From an uncultured Oscillospiraceae bacterium (GTDB lineage: Bacteria; Bacillota; Clostridia; Oscillospirales; Ruminococcaceae), in contig CAKSLF010000006.1 in assembly GCA_934466455.1 (NCBI GenBank), positions 1 through 64,000 of the forward strand: a stretch of DNA of 64,000 nucleotides. The letters are read 5' to 3'. The notes below the pieces were generated by a model. It did no database searches. It worked only from the letters and a program-made list of their open reading frames with translations, and was not told the DNA's origin. Position numbers and translations under genes: made by a program. Shown here piece by piece: positions 45,767-53,118 of this stretch. Every line of letters starts with the position of its first letter. The stretch's first letter is position 1.

Positions 45767-46330
45767 TTATTTATTCATCGAAAGACCGAGGTCTTCTCCA
45801 AGGTTGCAGGTATACTCAAACTTGAGTACATCTCCCCTCTCCACCTTGTATTGACCGCAGCCGTAGCTTGGCGACCAGCCGTTTACGGAATAAATCCATC
45901 CGGAAAGCCCGCCGCAATCAAACTCATAGAGATTATTTATTCCCTCCACATACTGCAAGCCTTTTGTTCCGCTGTATTCCATATGGAGATTATTTTTCTT
46001 TGCAACTTTAGCGAGGATATCAAAAACCGTTTCGCCGTCCTCAAATTCAACCTTTGTTTCCGGAAGAATAACTCCGTCGTCGGGCAAAAAAGCATATGCT
46101 TCTTTTTTCTTTATGCCATTGTCTATGGCTGTTTTGCAGCTTATGCTTATATAGCAGATATATTCCTCCGGGCGGCTTTCCGGTTCGTTTCCGGCGTTGC
46201 TTTTTGCTGCCTCAATTTCACTTTCTGTCAAAAGCCAACCGCCGGTTTTTCCGCCGCCGGGTTCCGATTCGTTGCCGCATCCGCAAAAAAGCAGCAAAAA
46301 GGTCAAAATTATTGCAAGTGCTTTTTTCAT
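45767..46330 (-). CDS. DUF4430 lipoprotein, transcobalamin beta-like
   Basis: A 187-residue lipoprotein: signal peptide with lipobox-like FCGC (Cys18), a short linker, then one DUF4430 domain (FEDGETVFDILAKVAKKNN, GLSGWIYSVNGWSPSYGCGQ and KVERGDVLKFEYTCNLGEDL). The domain is the beta domain of intrinsic factor/transcobalamin. Its start overlaps the cobC-like gene by four bases, so it is made together with enzymes that finish cobalamin. An extracytoplasmic corrinoid-binding role is the simplest reading, not proven. Two cysteines (about 124-125 region and 149-167) could form a disulfide. Confidence 0.85.
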   Translation of the reverse strand: MKKALAIILTFLLLFCGCGNESEPGGGKTGGWLLTESEIEAAKSNAGNEPESRPEEYICYISISCKTAIDNGIKKKEAYAFLPDDGVILPETKVEFEDGETVFDILAKVAKKNNLHMEYSGTKGLQYVEGINNLYEFDCGGLSGWIYSVNGWSPSYGCGQYKVERGDVLKFEYTCNLGEDLGLSMNK

Positions 46331-46932
46331 ACCTGTTGAGCCTCCGATTCGTTAAGCTTTATTTCGGAATAAAACGCCGGAACTCCGTTTGCAAAAGTTA
46401 TTTTGTATCCCTCGCAGGGTTTTGGCTGCCAGAGGTAAAAATGCTCCTTTGCTCCGGGAAAATACTCCTGCATAAGAGATGCGATTATTCCTCCGTGGCA
46501 AACGATTATGCAATCTTCTTTACAATAATCGTTCATTGCGTTTTGAGCACGGGCAAACATTATGGCTCCGCTTTCTCCGTTTGGGCAAACATTACTCCAG
46601 TTATCACCGGAGATCCAAAGCTGATACTCCGGAATGTTTTTAAGCTCATCATAGGTTTTCATCTCAAAATCGCCGAAATCAACCTCGTTGAGCCGCACAT
46701 CGGAAATATCCGGTTCTTTTCCGTATATTTCAAAGAGGGTTTGCTTTGTGCGGCAAAGTCCGCTTGTAATAAGGCGGAAGCCCTCCGGATCCGGATATAT
46801 TTTTGCCTTGCGCCGAATGGCAAGAGCCTCTATGCCCTCTTTTGCAAGAGGGAGATCCGTACTGCCGTAATAAAGCCGCTTTAAGTTTCCTTCTGTTATA
46901 CCGTGTCTTATAAGATAAACCGTATTCATCAT
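46327..46932 (-). CDS. cobC: Histidine phosphatase family protein, CobC-like
   Basis: A 201-residue phosphoglycerate-mutase-like phosphatase. The catalytic motif is VYLIRHGITEGN (His near residue 10) and the second His is in CIIVCHGGIIASLM. Within a cobT-cobU-cobS operon it is probably alpha-ribazole phosphatase (CobC), removing the 5'-phosphate of the lower ligand precursor or of adenosylcobalamin phosphate. Overlaps both neighbours by four bases. Confidence 0.82.
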   Translation of the reverse strand: MMNTVYLIRHGITEGNLKRLYYGSTDLPLAKEGIEALAIRRKAKIYPDPEGFRLITSGLCRTKQTLFEIYGKEPDISDVRLNEVDFGDFEMKTYDELKNIPEYQLWISGDNWSNVCPNGESGAIMFARAQNAMNDYCKEDCIIVCHGGIIASLMQEYFPGAKEHFYLWQPKPCEGYKITFANGVPAFYSEIKLNESEAQQV

Positions 46933-47306
46933 TTTAACTCCGTTGGAATTTTACAAAAAACTCTGGTTACATGCTCGCTTTTTTCCGCAATCTTTATAAG
47001 CAGGCGTCCGTTCGCTTCACGCCAAGCTCTTTCCGTTTTGTCAATCGGAACAACGCCGCAGGAAATATCATCGGAAATTACCACGCCGTGCTCAAAATTT
47101 TTTGCGTGCTCAAAAAAGTGCTCGGAGGGTTCAACACCGTGCTCAACACACCAAAAGCTGTATCTTTCTATATGAGAAATGCATTTTTTGTTAAAGTCGA
47201 TTTTTCCGTCTTTTTCACAAATACAAATATCCTCATCAGAAAAGCCGAATTTTTCTTTTGAAAATTCGGTTTTTCCTTGATATGCTCCGCCGATTATAAG
47301 CTCCAT
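46929..47306 (-). CDS. Short CobU-like P-loop protein
   Basis: A 125-residue protein with an N-terminal P-loop (LIIGGAYQGKTEFSKE) like adenosylcobinamide kinase, and a middle and C-terminal part (ISDDISCGVVPIDKTERAWR, ANGRLLIKIAEKSEHVTRVF) resembling the last half of CobU. It is about 55 residues shorter than CobU and lacks the guanylyl-accepting His motif (RHRxER) seen in the full-length protein nearby. It may keep only the kinase function or be a regulatory paralogue. Confidence 0.7.
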   Translation of the reverse strand: MELIIGGAYQGKTEFSKEKFGFSDEDICICEKDGKIDFNKKCISHIERYSFWCVEHGVEPSEHFFEHAKNFEHGVVISDDISCGVVPIDKTERAWREANGRLLIKIAEKSEHVTRVFCKIPTELK

Positions 47307-47322
47307 AATATATTCTCCTCAA

Positions 47323-48078
47323 TTAAAACAGCATAAGTGCTATTACTCCGCAAAGCTCGGCCATTGTTGTACCAAGCCCGGTTACATCTCCGGAAAATCC
47401 GTCCAGTTCCTTAAAAGTATATGCGGTGAAGACGGCATATCCCAATACGGCAGCCAAAACGCATATAACTCCGCAAGCTCCGAAAGCAAACCAGCCGAGG
47501 CTAATCGAAAGCGCAAGAATAATCAAAAGAGCAATTATATTACCTTTGCTTATTCCCTTTTGAAAGCTTCCTGCGTATTCGCTGTGCCCCATAGGACGGA
47601 GAGTTGAAACACCTATTGCGCTGCAGGCTCTTGAAGCGGTGGCAATGAGCACGAGCACCCAAAGATTTTCGCTTCCATCGAAGGAGGCAAATGCGGCAAA
47701 ACCAACAAGAAGAAGCATTGCAAGGCTCATAACCGCAAAGGAGCCTACATGAGAATCCTTTAGTATCTCCCGTTTCTTTTCAAGAGGACGGCGGGAAAAA
47801 ACGGCGTCGCAGCAATCCATAAATCCGTCGAGATGTATGCCGCCGCTTAGCCAGTATGGCAAAAAAGTAAGAATTGCAGCCGTAAAAATTTCGGGACAGC
47901 CGAAATTTCGCATCAAAACACCGATTCCTGCCCATATTGCACCGATTACAGTCCCTACTATCGGAAAAACGACAAGCATAAGAGAGCGCACCGAGTCCTC
48001 CCAAACATGAGCAAATGGCGTTGGTATTGCGCAGAACATACTAAAGCTCATACAAAACGCTTTGAGCAGTTTTTTCAT
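47323..48078 (-). CDS. cobS: Adenosylcobinamide-GDP ribazoletransferase
   Basis: A 251-residue integral membrane enzyme that joins adenosylcobinamide-GDP with alpha-ribazole (phosphate). The family motif WLSGGIHLDGFMDCCDAVFS is at about residues 63-82, with several membrane helices after it. The ATG at 48078 overlaps the cobU stop (ATGA), so it is chosen over the earlier in-frame start. Confidence 0.95.
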   Translation of the reverse strand: MKKLLKAFCMSFSMFCAIPTPFAHVWEDSVRSLMLVVFPIVGTVIGAIWAGIGVLMRNFGCPEIFTAAILTFLPYWLSGGIHLDGFMDCCDAVFSRRPLEKKREILKDSHVGSFAVMSLAMLLLVGFAAFASFDGSENLWVLVLIATASRACSAIGVSTLRPMGHSEYAGSFQKGISKGNIIALLIILALSISLGWFAFGACGVICVLAAVLGYAVFTAYTFKELDGFSGDVTGLGTTMAELCGVIALMLF

Positions 48079-48617
48079 AAAAGGTCGGCTCCTTTGTAGT
48101 AAATTATTTGACCGCAGCAAAATTCCGCAACCACATCACATTTCGCCGCAAGGCGGCAATCAACTTCCGCAAGCCCCTTGCGGAAGGCTTCTGTCCATTC
48201 GTCGTAAAATGCGGCGTCGCAATAGATGTTATCGGAAACAAAAACCGTGTTTTGCGCTTTTTCTGCAAAGGCAATAAGTCCGTTTACGGTTTTATCTACG
48301 GCGGCAAAATTTATGTTTCCGTCCATTCCGCCGAACATTTCATTTGTGAGCAGGGCGGTTACACTGTCCACAAGGTATGTTCCCTGATTATCTGTTTCGG
48401 GGAGGTGACTTACAATATCTCTCCCCCATTCGACTGTATTGAACCCCCAACCGGCACGCTCGTTTCTGTGCCGTGCGATTCTTGCGTCATCTTCGCCGTC
48501 GTGCGGCTCCATGGTGGCAAGATACCAGAGGTGGTTTTCGTTTGCAAGGTGTTTTGCACAGGTTTGGGCAAACATGGATTTGCCGTTTTTTGCTCCGCCG
48601 GATATAAAAATCTTCAT
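48075..48617 (-). CDS. cobU: Bifunctional adenosylcobinamide kinase/guanylyltransferase
   Basis: A 180-residue enzyme: P-loop SGGAKNGKSMFAQ (residues about 5-17), the guanylylated His region ARIARHRNERAGWGFNTVEW, and VFVSDNIYCDAAFYDEWTEA near the C-terminus. It phosphorylates adenosylcobinamide and transfers GMP. Overlaps cobT upstream and cobS downstream, each by four bases. Confidence 0.95.
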   Translation of the reverse strand: MKIFISGGAKNGKSMFAQTCAKHLANENHLWYLATMEPHDGEDDARIARHRNERAGWGFNTVEWGRDIVSHLPETDNQGTYLVDSVTALLTNEMFGGMDGNINFAAVDKTVNGLIAFAEKAQNTVFVSDNIYCDAAFYDEWTEAFRKGLAEVDCRLAAKCDVVAEFCCGQIIYYKGADLL

Positions 48618-49711
48618 CTTTTCACCGTAAAATTATCGCCCTTGCGAATTTCGTCAAGGTAACTGTCATTTATACTTGCTTCCTCAAAGGTTGCCATTTC
48701 GTTCATAACGGCGAATGCCGCTTCCAGAACACAGAACATAACCGGGCAACCGCTGCCCTCTCCAAGCCGCATTTTTAACAGCAGCGGTGCCTCCAACCCA
48801 AGCTCTTTTATTGCAAGGAGATAGCCCGGCTCAAAGGAAGCGTGGGAGGCTATAAAGTAATCCTTTGCAGAGGGGCAAATGCGCGCCGCCGCAAGAGCGG
48901 CGACAACGGAAATAAACCCATCAATAACAACAGGAATATGGTGTTCCGCTGCACCGAGAAATACACCCGCCATTGCGCAAATATCAAGTCCCCCAACCTT
49001 TGCCAGAACATCAATTGGGTCATCGGGATTTGGCTTATGCTTTTCTATTGCGCCGTCGATGACTTCAAGCTTATGTCGGTATGCTTCTTCAAGAAGTCCG
49101 CCGCCCTTTCCTGCGGTTGCAGAGGCGGGCTTTCCCGTAAACACAGAAAGCACTGCGGAAGAAGTTGTTGTATTGCCTATGCCCATTTCTCCGACGCCTA
49201 TTATGTCAACACCGTCCTCGGCGCATTTATCAGCCATTTCAAGCCCGACACAAATTGCCTTTTCCGCCTGCTCACGGGTCATTGCCGGCTCTAAATACAA
49301 ATTCTTTGTGCCGTAGGCGATTTTCCTGTTTATTACAGCCGGGCAATTATAGTCCGACATAACGCCGACATCTACGACTGCGATTTCATCGCCGAAATGC
49401 CTTGCAAGGGATGACGCACCGGTCATTCCTCTTGTAAGGTTTATTGTTTGAGAAAGGGTTACGGATTGCGGAGTGCAGGAAACGCCCTCGTCACAAACTC
49501 CGTTATCAGCACAAAGCACAACAATGCGGCATTTATCTGCTTTATTATGTATTTTTCCGGTCATTCCGGCAACACGAACGGATAAATCCTCGAGCATGCC
49601 AAGGCTTCCCGGCGGCTTTGCAAGCTGAGCCTGGCGTTTTTTTGCTTCATCAATAATATTTTTGTCTGCGGGTCTTATGTTTTTACACGCAGCGGCTATT
49701 CTTTCGTTCAC
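48614..49711 (-). CDS. cobT: Nicotinate-nucleotide-dimethylbenzimidazole phosphoribosyltransferase
   Basis: A 365-residue enzyme that makes alpha-ribazole phosphate from a lower-ligand base and nicotinate mononucleotide. Seen are KPPGSLGMLEDLSVRVAGM (substrate-binding), GEMGIGNTTTSSAV and the catalytic Glu region KMRLGEGSGCPVMF. The GTG at 49711 has GGAGGA nine bases upstream and gives the usual N-terminus; the frame is open further. It is the first gene of a six-gene operon that lacks corrin-ring synthesis genes, suggesting salvage or remodelling of corrinoids. Confidence 0.95.
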   Translation of the reverse strand: MNERIAAACKNIRPADKNIIDEAKKRQAQLAKPPGSLGMLEDLSVRVAGMTGKIHNKADKCRIVVLCADNGVCDEGVSCTPQSVTLSQTINLTRGMTGASSLARHFGDEIAVVDVGVMSDYNCPAVINRKIAYGTKNLYLEPAMTREQAEKAICVGLEMADKCAEDGVDIIGVGEMGIGNTTTSSAVLSVFTGKPASATAGKGGGLLEEAYRHKLEVIDGAIEKHKPNPDDPIDVLAKVGGLDICAMAGVFLGAAEHHIPVVIDGFISVVAALAAARICPSAKDYFIASHASFEPGYLLAIKELGLEAPLLLKMRLGEGSGCPVMFCVLEAAFAVMNEMATFEEASINDSYLDEIRKGDNFTVKR

Positions 49712-49832
49712 TGTAAAAAATCCTCCTAACGGAATGATTGTTATACATTGTAGCACAAACCACGGAATATTTCCATACCGCTTTTTGAAAACAGCAAATT
49801 CGGAAATGCACGCAGTTTTACTGTGAATTTTT

Positions 49833-49846
49833 GCATAAATTTATGC
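49833..49846. promoter_or_regulatory. Palindrome upstream of the TetR gene
   Basis: GCATAAATTTATGC, a perfect 14-base palindrome directly before a TATGAT -10-like element; a candidate operator for the TetR regulator that starts at 49876. Confidence 0.4.
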
Positions 49847-49875
49847 TATGATAGACAAAAAGGAGGGGGTCTTTT

Positions 49876-50391
49876 GTGGAAACGAAAAGCAGAATAATCG
49901 AAGAATATAAAAAGCTTGTAAAAGAGAAAAAGACCGCCGATATTACAGTTGCGGAAATATGCCGCAATGCAGGCATTTCCAGAACGACATTTTACAGTTA
50001 TTTTCACGACAGATATGAGATAACGGAAACGATTATGCTTGATGAAATTGAAGGACCGCTGCTTAAAGCCTTGCATGCGGGTTTTGCACGCAGCGAAGTT
50101 ATCAGAATAATTTTTGAGAGCTTTCTTTATGACAAAGACTTCTATAAAATTGCGATTATGGAGGACTGTCAAAACTCTCTTTATGAAAGCCTTATTGAAA
50201 GTCTGACAAAAATAATTTCCGAAAACGATAAAAGCAAAGAAAAGCAAATGCTTTCTTCAAAAGAACGAGAATATGTGGATTATCGCTTTGCCGCAGATAC
50301 GGTTTTTACAATAAAAAAATGGATGATGGGCGGAATGGCGGAATCACCGGAATTTATGAGCAAGGTCTATATTTATCCCAAATTTGAATAA
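49876..50391 (+). CDS. TetR family transcriptional regulator
   Basis: A 171-residue regulator with an N-terminal helix-turn-helix (ITVAEICRNAGISRTTFYSY, about residues 25-44). The start is GTG with AGGAGGGGG close upstream. It is divergent from the cobalamin assembly operon and followed by a terminator and then an SDR gene in the same direction; the operator candidate lies in the 120-base divergent region, so it might control cobT or itself. Confidence 0.86.
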   Translation: METKSRIIEEYKKLVKEKKTADITVAEICRNAGISRTTFYSYFHDRYEITETIMLDEIEGPLLKALHAGFARSEVIRIIFESFLYDKDFYKIAIMEDCQNSLYESLIESLTKIISENDKSKEKQMLSSKEREYVDYRFAADTVFTIKKWMMGGMAESPEFMSKVYIYPKFE

Positions 50392-50406
50392 TAAATTTAT
50401 TAACGG

Positions 50407-50446
50407 AAAAAGGCTTACAGTTTACCGAAACTGTAAGCCTTTTGCT
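50407..50446. terminator. Terminator after the TetR gene
   Basis: AAAAGGCTTACAGTTT and AAACTGTAAGCCTTTT, loop ACCG. Confidence 0.85.
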
Positions 50447-50544
50447 TACTGAATTCTCATTTTGCAAATTACAATACCGATAGCTGTGTGTTAAGATATA
50501 AACGAACCGTACAGCGGATTTTTATTAAAAAGGAGCGATTTTTA

Positions 50545-51453
50545 ATGGCAGATGTTAACGCAACCGTAACCAGAAAGGGAGATACAGACGACTATACTCT
50601 TCAGGATCTTGGTTGGGACAGAGTTCCGACATGGATGGAGGGTAAGCCCCTTTCGGAAATGATAAGCCTTAAAGGCAAAACTGCACTTGTAACAGGTGCC
50701 GGCGGTATCGGTCTTGGCAGAGATATTGCCAACAGCCTTGCTGCACTCGGTGCAGAAGTTGTTCTTGTGGATATCCTTGAAGATGTTCATAAAACAGCAA
50801 AAGATGTAGCCGAAAAATGGGGCGTAAAAACCCATTCTATTGTATGTGATCTTACAAAATACGACGAAGTCGGCAAAATGTTTGAAGCCGCATATGGTAT
50901 GATTACCGGAGGAAAGCTTGATATTCTTGTAAACAACGCAAATTTTAACCGTGCCGGTGCAATTCAGAATATGACCGAAGAGGATATACGCATTTCCACA
51001 GAGGGACCATATATAAGCCAGGTTAACTGCTGCGTCCATGTTGCAAAGCATATGATAGAGAATCATTCCGGAAAAATCATTAACATCGGGACCGAAGCTT
51101 CCAGAAAGGTAAGCAATCCGGGTCTTGCTCTTTATGCGGCGGCAAAGGGCGGAGTTCTCAGTCTTACCAGAACACTTGCCTCCGAGCTTGCGCCTTACGG
51201 AATAATCGTAAACGGCGTTGCGCCCGGCGTTATGATGCATTCCCGTCTTTGCGGATATTTTGAAAACCCAAGCGATGACCCAAGAATGAAAGCGGTTCGT
51301 AAGTCCATAGTAGAGAGCGCACAGGAAACACTGACACAGCGTGTTTCCATTCCGTGGGAAGTTGCAAACACCGTTGCATATCTTTGCACCGACGCTTGCT
51401 CCTACATTTACGGTCAGATGATTATGAACGGCGGCGGTATTACCGCTCCGTAA
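50545..51453 (+). CDS. Short-chain dehydrogenase/reductase
   Basis: A 302-residue SDR. Nucleotide motif TGAGGIGLG (residues 50-58), structural motif LVNNANF, and catalytic Tyr-Lys in GLALYAAAKGGVLS; the Ser is likely in NIGTEASRK. An unusual 40-residue N-terminal extension (DYTLQDLGWDRVPTWMEG) precedes the Rossmann fold. The ATG at 50545 is chosen by AAAGGAGCG 10 bases upstream. The extension and the lack of neighbours in a pathway leave the substrate open. Confidence 0.9.
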   Translation: MADVNATVTRKGDTDDYTLQDLGWDRVPTWMEGKPLSEMISLKGKTALVTGAGGIGLGRDIANSLAALGAEVVLVDILEDVHKTAKDVAEKWGVKTHSIVCDLTKYDEVGKMFEAAYGMITGGKLDILVNNANFNRAGAIQNMTEEDIRISTEGPYISQVNCCVHVAKHMIENHSGKIINIGTEASRKVSNPGLALYAAAKGGVLSLTRTLASELAPYGIIVNGVAPGVMMHSRLCGYFENPSDDPRMKAVRKSIVESAQETLTQRVSIPWEVANTVAYLCTDACSYIYGQMIMNGGGITAP

Positions 51454-51477
51454 CATGGCGATTTTTGAAAGACACAA

Positions 51478-51524
51478 AACAAAGAGGCGGAAGCAAAAAT
51501 TGCTTCCGCCTCTTTGTTTTTATT
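51478..51524. terminator. Bidirectional terminator
   Basis: AAAGAGGCGGAAGCA pairs perfectly with TGCTTCCGCCTCTTT (15 bases), T-runs on both sides; ends the SDR gene and tyrS. Confidence 0.9.
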
Positions 51525-51599
51525 CTATAACAAGTTTTTTGAAGATTTTTTTACCTTGTTTTTATTCTATAACAAGTTTTTTGAAGATTTTTTTACCTT
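51516..51599. repeat. 42-base tandem duplication at the tyrS 3' end
   Basis: Two perfect copies (51516-51557 and 51558-51599) of a unit starting GTTTTTATTCTATAACAAG. The right copy holds the last codons and stop of tyrS; the left copy is a non-coding duplicate between tyrS and the terminator. Confidence 0.93.
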
Positions 51600-52785
51600 T
51601 TTTGAGAATTACCTCGCCGTCAAAGGCGGTTCTTTCAATTGCGGCAAAAACATCCGTGACCTTTTCGTCATTTATGGTGATTCCGCCCTGTTCTATAAGG
51701 CGTTTGCCTTCTCCTTTTGATTTTGCGATTCCGGCTTTAATAAGAGCCTCCGTTACTGCGATTTTACCGTCGGAAAAATCGCTTTCGAAAAGAGAAACAG
51801 TGGGCATATTTTCACTTGAAACGCCGGCGGAGAACAACGCATGAGATGCCTCAAGAGCTTTGTCCGCCTCATCCTTTCCGTGAACAAGAGCGGTAAGCTC
51901 ATGTGCAAGAATCTCTTTTTTCTCGTTTATGCGGCTGTCGTCCCAATGTTCTATTTCGTCGATGGTTTCGAGCGGAAGGAAGGTAAGCATACGCAGGCAC
52001 TTCATAACATCGGAATCTCCGATATTGCGCCAATACTGATAGAACTCAAAGGGAGATGTTTTCTCCGGGTCAAGCCAAACGGCACCTTTTGCGGTTTTGC
52101 CCATTTTTTTGCCCTCGCTGTTAAGGAGCAGGGTTATGGTCATTGCATATGCATCGTCGCCGGTTTTCTTTCTGATAAGCTCCGTGCCGCCGAGCATATT
52201 GCTCCATTGGTCATCTCCGCCGAATTGCATATTGCAGCCGTAATGGGTATGAAGATAATAGAAATCGTAGGACTGCATAATCATATAGTTAAACTCAAGG
52301 AAGCTAAGTCCTTTTTCCATACGCTGCTTATAGCATTCGGCACGGAGCATATTATTTACGGAGAAGCATGCGCCAACATCACGCAAAAGCTCTATATAGT
52401 TAAGCTTGAGCAGCCAATCGGCATTGTTCACCATAATTGCTTTGTCTTCGCCAAATTCGATAAACCGCTCCATCTGTTTACGGAAGCAGTCGCAGTTGTG
52501 CTGTATTGTTTCGGGAGTCATCATAGAACGCATATCTGTTCTGCCGGAAGGGTCTCCGATATAGCCTGTGCCTCCGCCGATGAGCACAACGGGCTTGTTA
52601 CCCGCCATCTGAAGGCGTTTCATAAGGCAAAGAGCCATAAAGTGCCCAACATGGAGAGAATCTGCGGTCGGGTCAAATCCTATATAAAATCTTGCTCCGC
52701 CGTTATTGATAAGCTCCTTTATTTCTTCTTCGTCCGTGACCTGCGCTATAAGTCCTCTGGCTTTAAGCTCGTCATAAATCGTCAT
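51562..52785 (-). CDS. tyrS: Tyrosyl-tRNA synthetase
   Basis: A 407-residue class I synthetase. Signature motifs are HVGHFMALCLM (HIGH-like), GDDQWSNMLGG and EGKKMGKTAKGAVWLD (KMSKS-like KMGKT); the C-terminal S4 RNA-binding domain is at about residues 340-405 (AGIAKSKGEGKRLIEQGG). Regulated by a tyrosine T-box in its leader. Good Shine-Dalgarno GGAGGAAAG before the ATG. Confidence 0.97.
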   Translation of the reverse strand: MTIYDELKARGLIAQVTDEEEIKELINNGGARFYIGFDPTADSLHVGHFMALCLMKRLQMAGNKPVVLIGGGTGYIGDPSGRTDMRSMMTPETIQHNCDCFRKQMERFIEFGEDKAIMVNNADWLLKLNYIELLRDVGACFSVNNMLRAECYKQRMEKGLSFLEFNYMIMQSYDFYYLHTHYGCNMQFGGDDQWSNMLGGTELIRKKTGDDAYAMTITLLLNSEGKKMGKTAKGAVWLDPEKTSPFEFYQYWRNIGDSDVMKCLRMLTFLPLETIDEIEHWDDSRINEKKEILAHELTALVHGKDEADKALEASHALFSAGVSSENMPTVSLFESDFSDGKIAVTEALIKAGIAKSKGEGKRLIEQGGITINDEKVTDVFAAIERTAFDGEVILKKGKKIFKKLVIE

Positions 52786-52823
52786 TTTCTTTCCTCCGTT
52801 TTTATTTTTAATTTTGCACTAAA

Positions 52824-53082
52824 ATAAAAAAAGCCCTCTGCCGGAAAAATCCGACAGAGGGCGAATTAGCGCGGTACCACCTCTGGTTCGCTGTGTTTGA
52901 ACACAGCCTCTTTTGCGCTGTAACCGGCGCACCGGGCAAGACCTACTGCTGTTGTTCAGCCCCACTGCTCAGGAATGTAATTCGCAAACGAACCGCACGC
53001 TTTCTTACACCGACCGAAAGCTCTCTTTGCCGCAAATTTCGCCGCTACTTTGTTCCGTCATAGCCTTTTATAATATCAATAC
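52824..53082 (-). promoter_or_regulatory. T-box riboswitch of tyrS
   Basis: The minus-strand leader contains the T-box proper (GAGGTGGTACCGCGCTAATTC), a terminator CCCTCTG...CAGAGGG with TTTTTTT (plus 52824-52862), and upstream stems with a candidate specifier in GCGAATTACATTCC, where TAC matches the tyrosine codon. Uncharged tRNA-Tyr would stabilise the antiterminator and permit tyrS expression. Confidence 0.93.
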
Positions 53083-53089
53083 TTTATGG

Positions 53090-53118
53090 ATTATAACCGA
53101 TACCGAGGATTTTGTCAA
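53090..53118 (-). promoter_or_regulatory. Promoter of the tyrS leader
   Basis: TTGACA and TATAAT with a 17-base spacer on the minus strand, overlapping the 3' end of recN. Confidence 0.85.

Noticed and set aside
49712..49756. Longer N-terminus for cobT
   Set aside because: The extra 15 residues do not fit the family and the GTG at 49711 has a clear GGAGGA nine bases upstream.
50488..50544. Earlier start for the SDR gene
   Set aside because: The added residues are basic and unlike the family; the ATG at 50545 has a good AAAGGAG.
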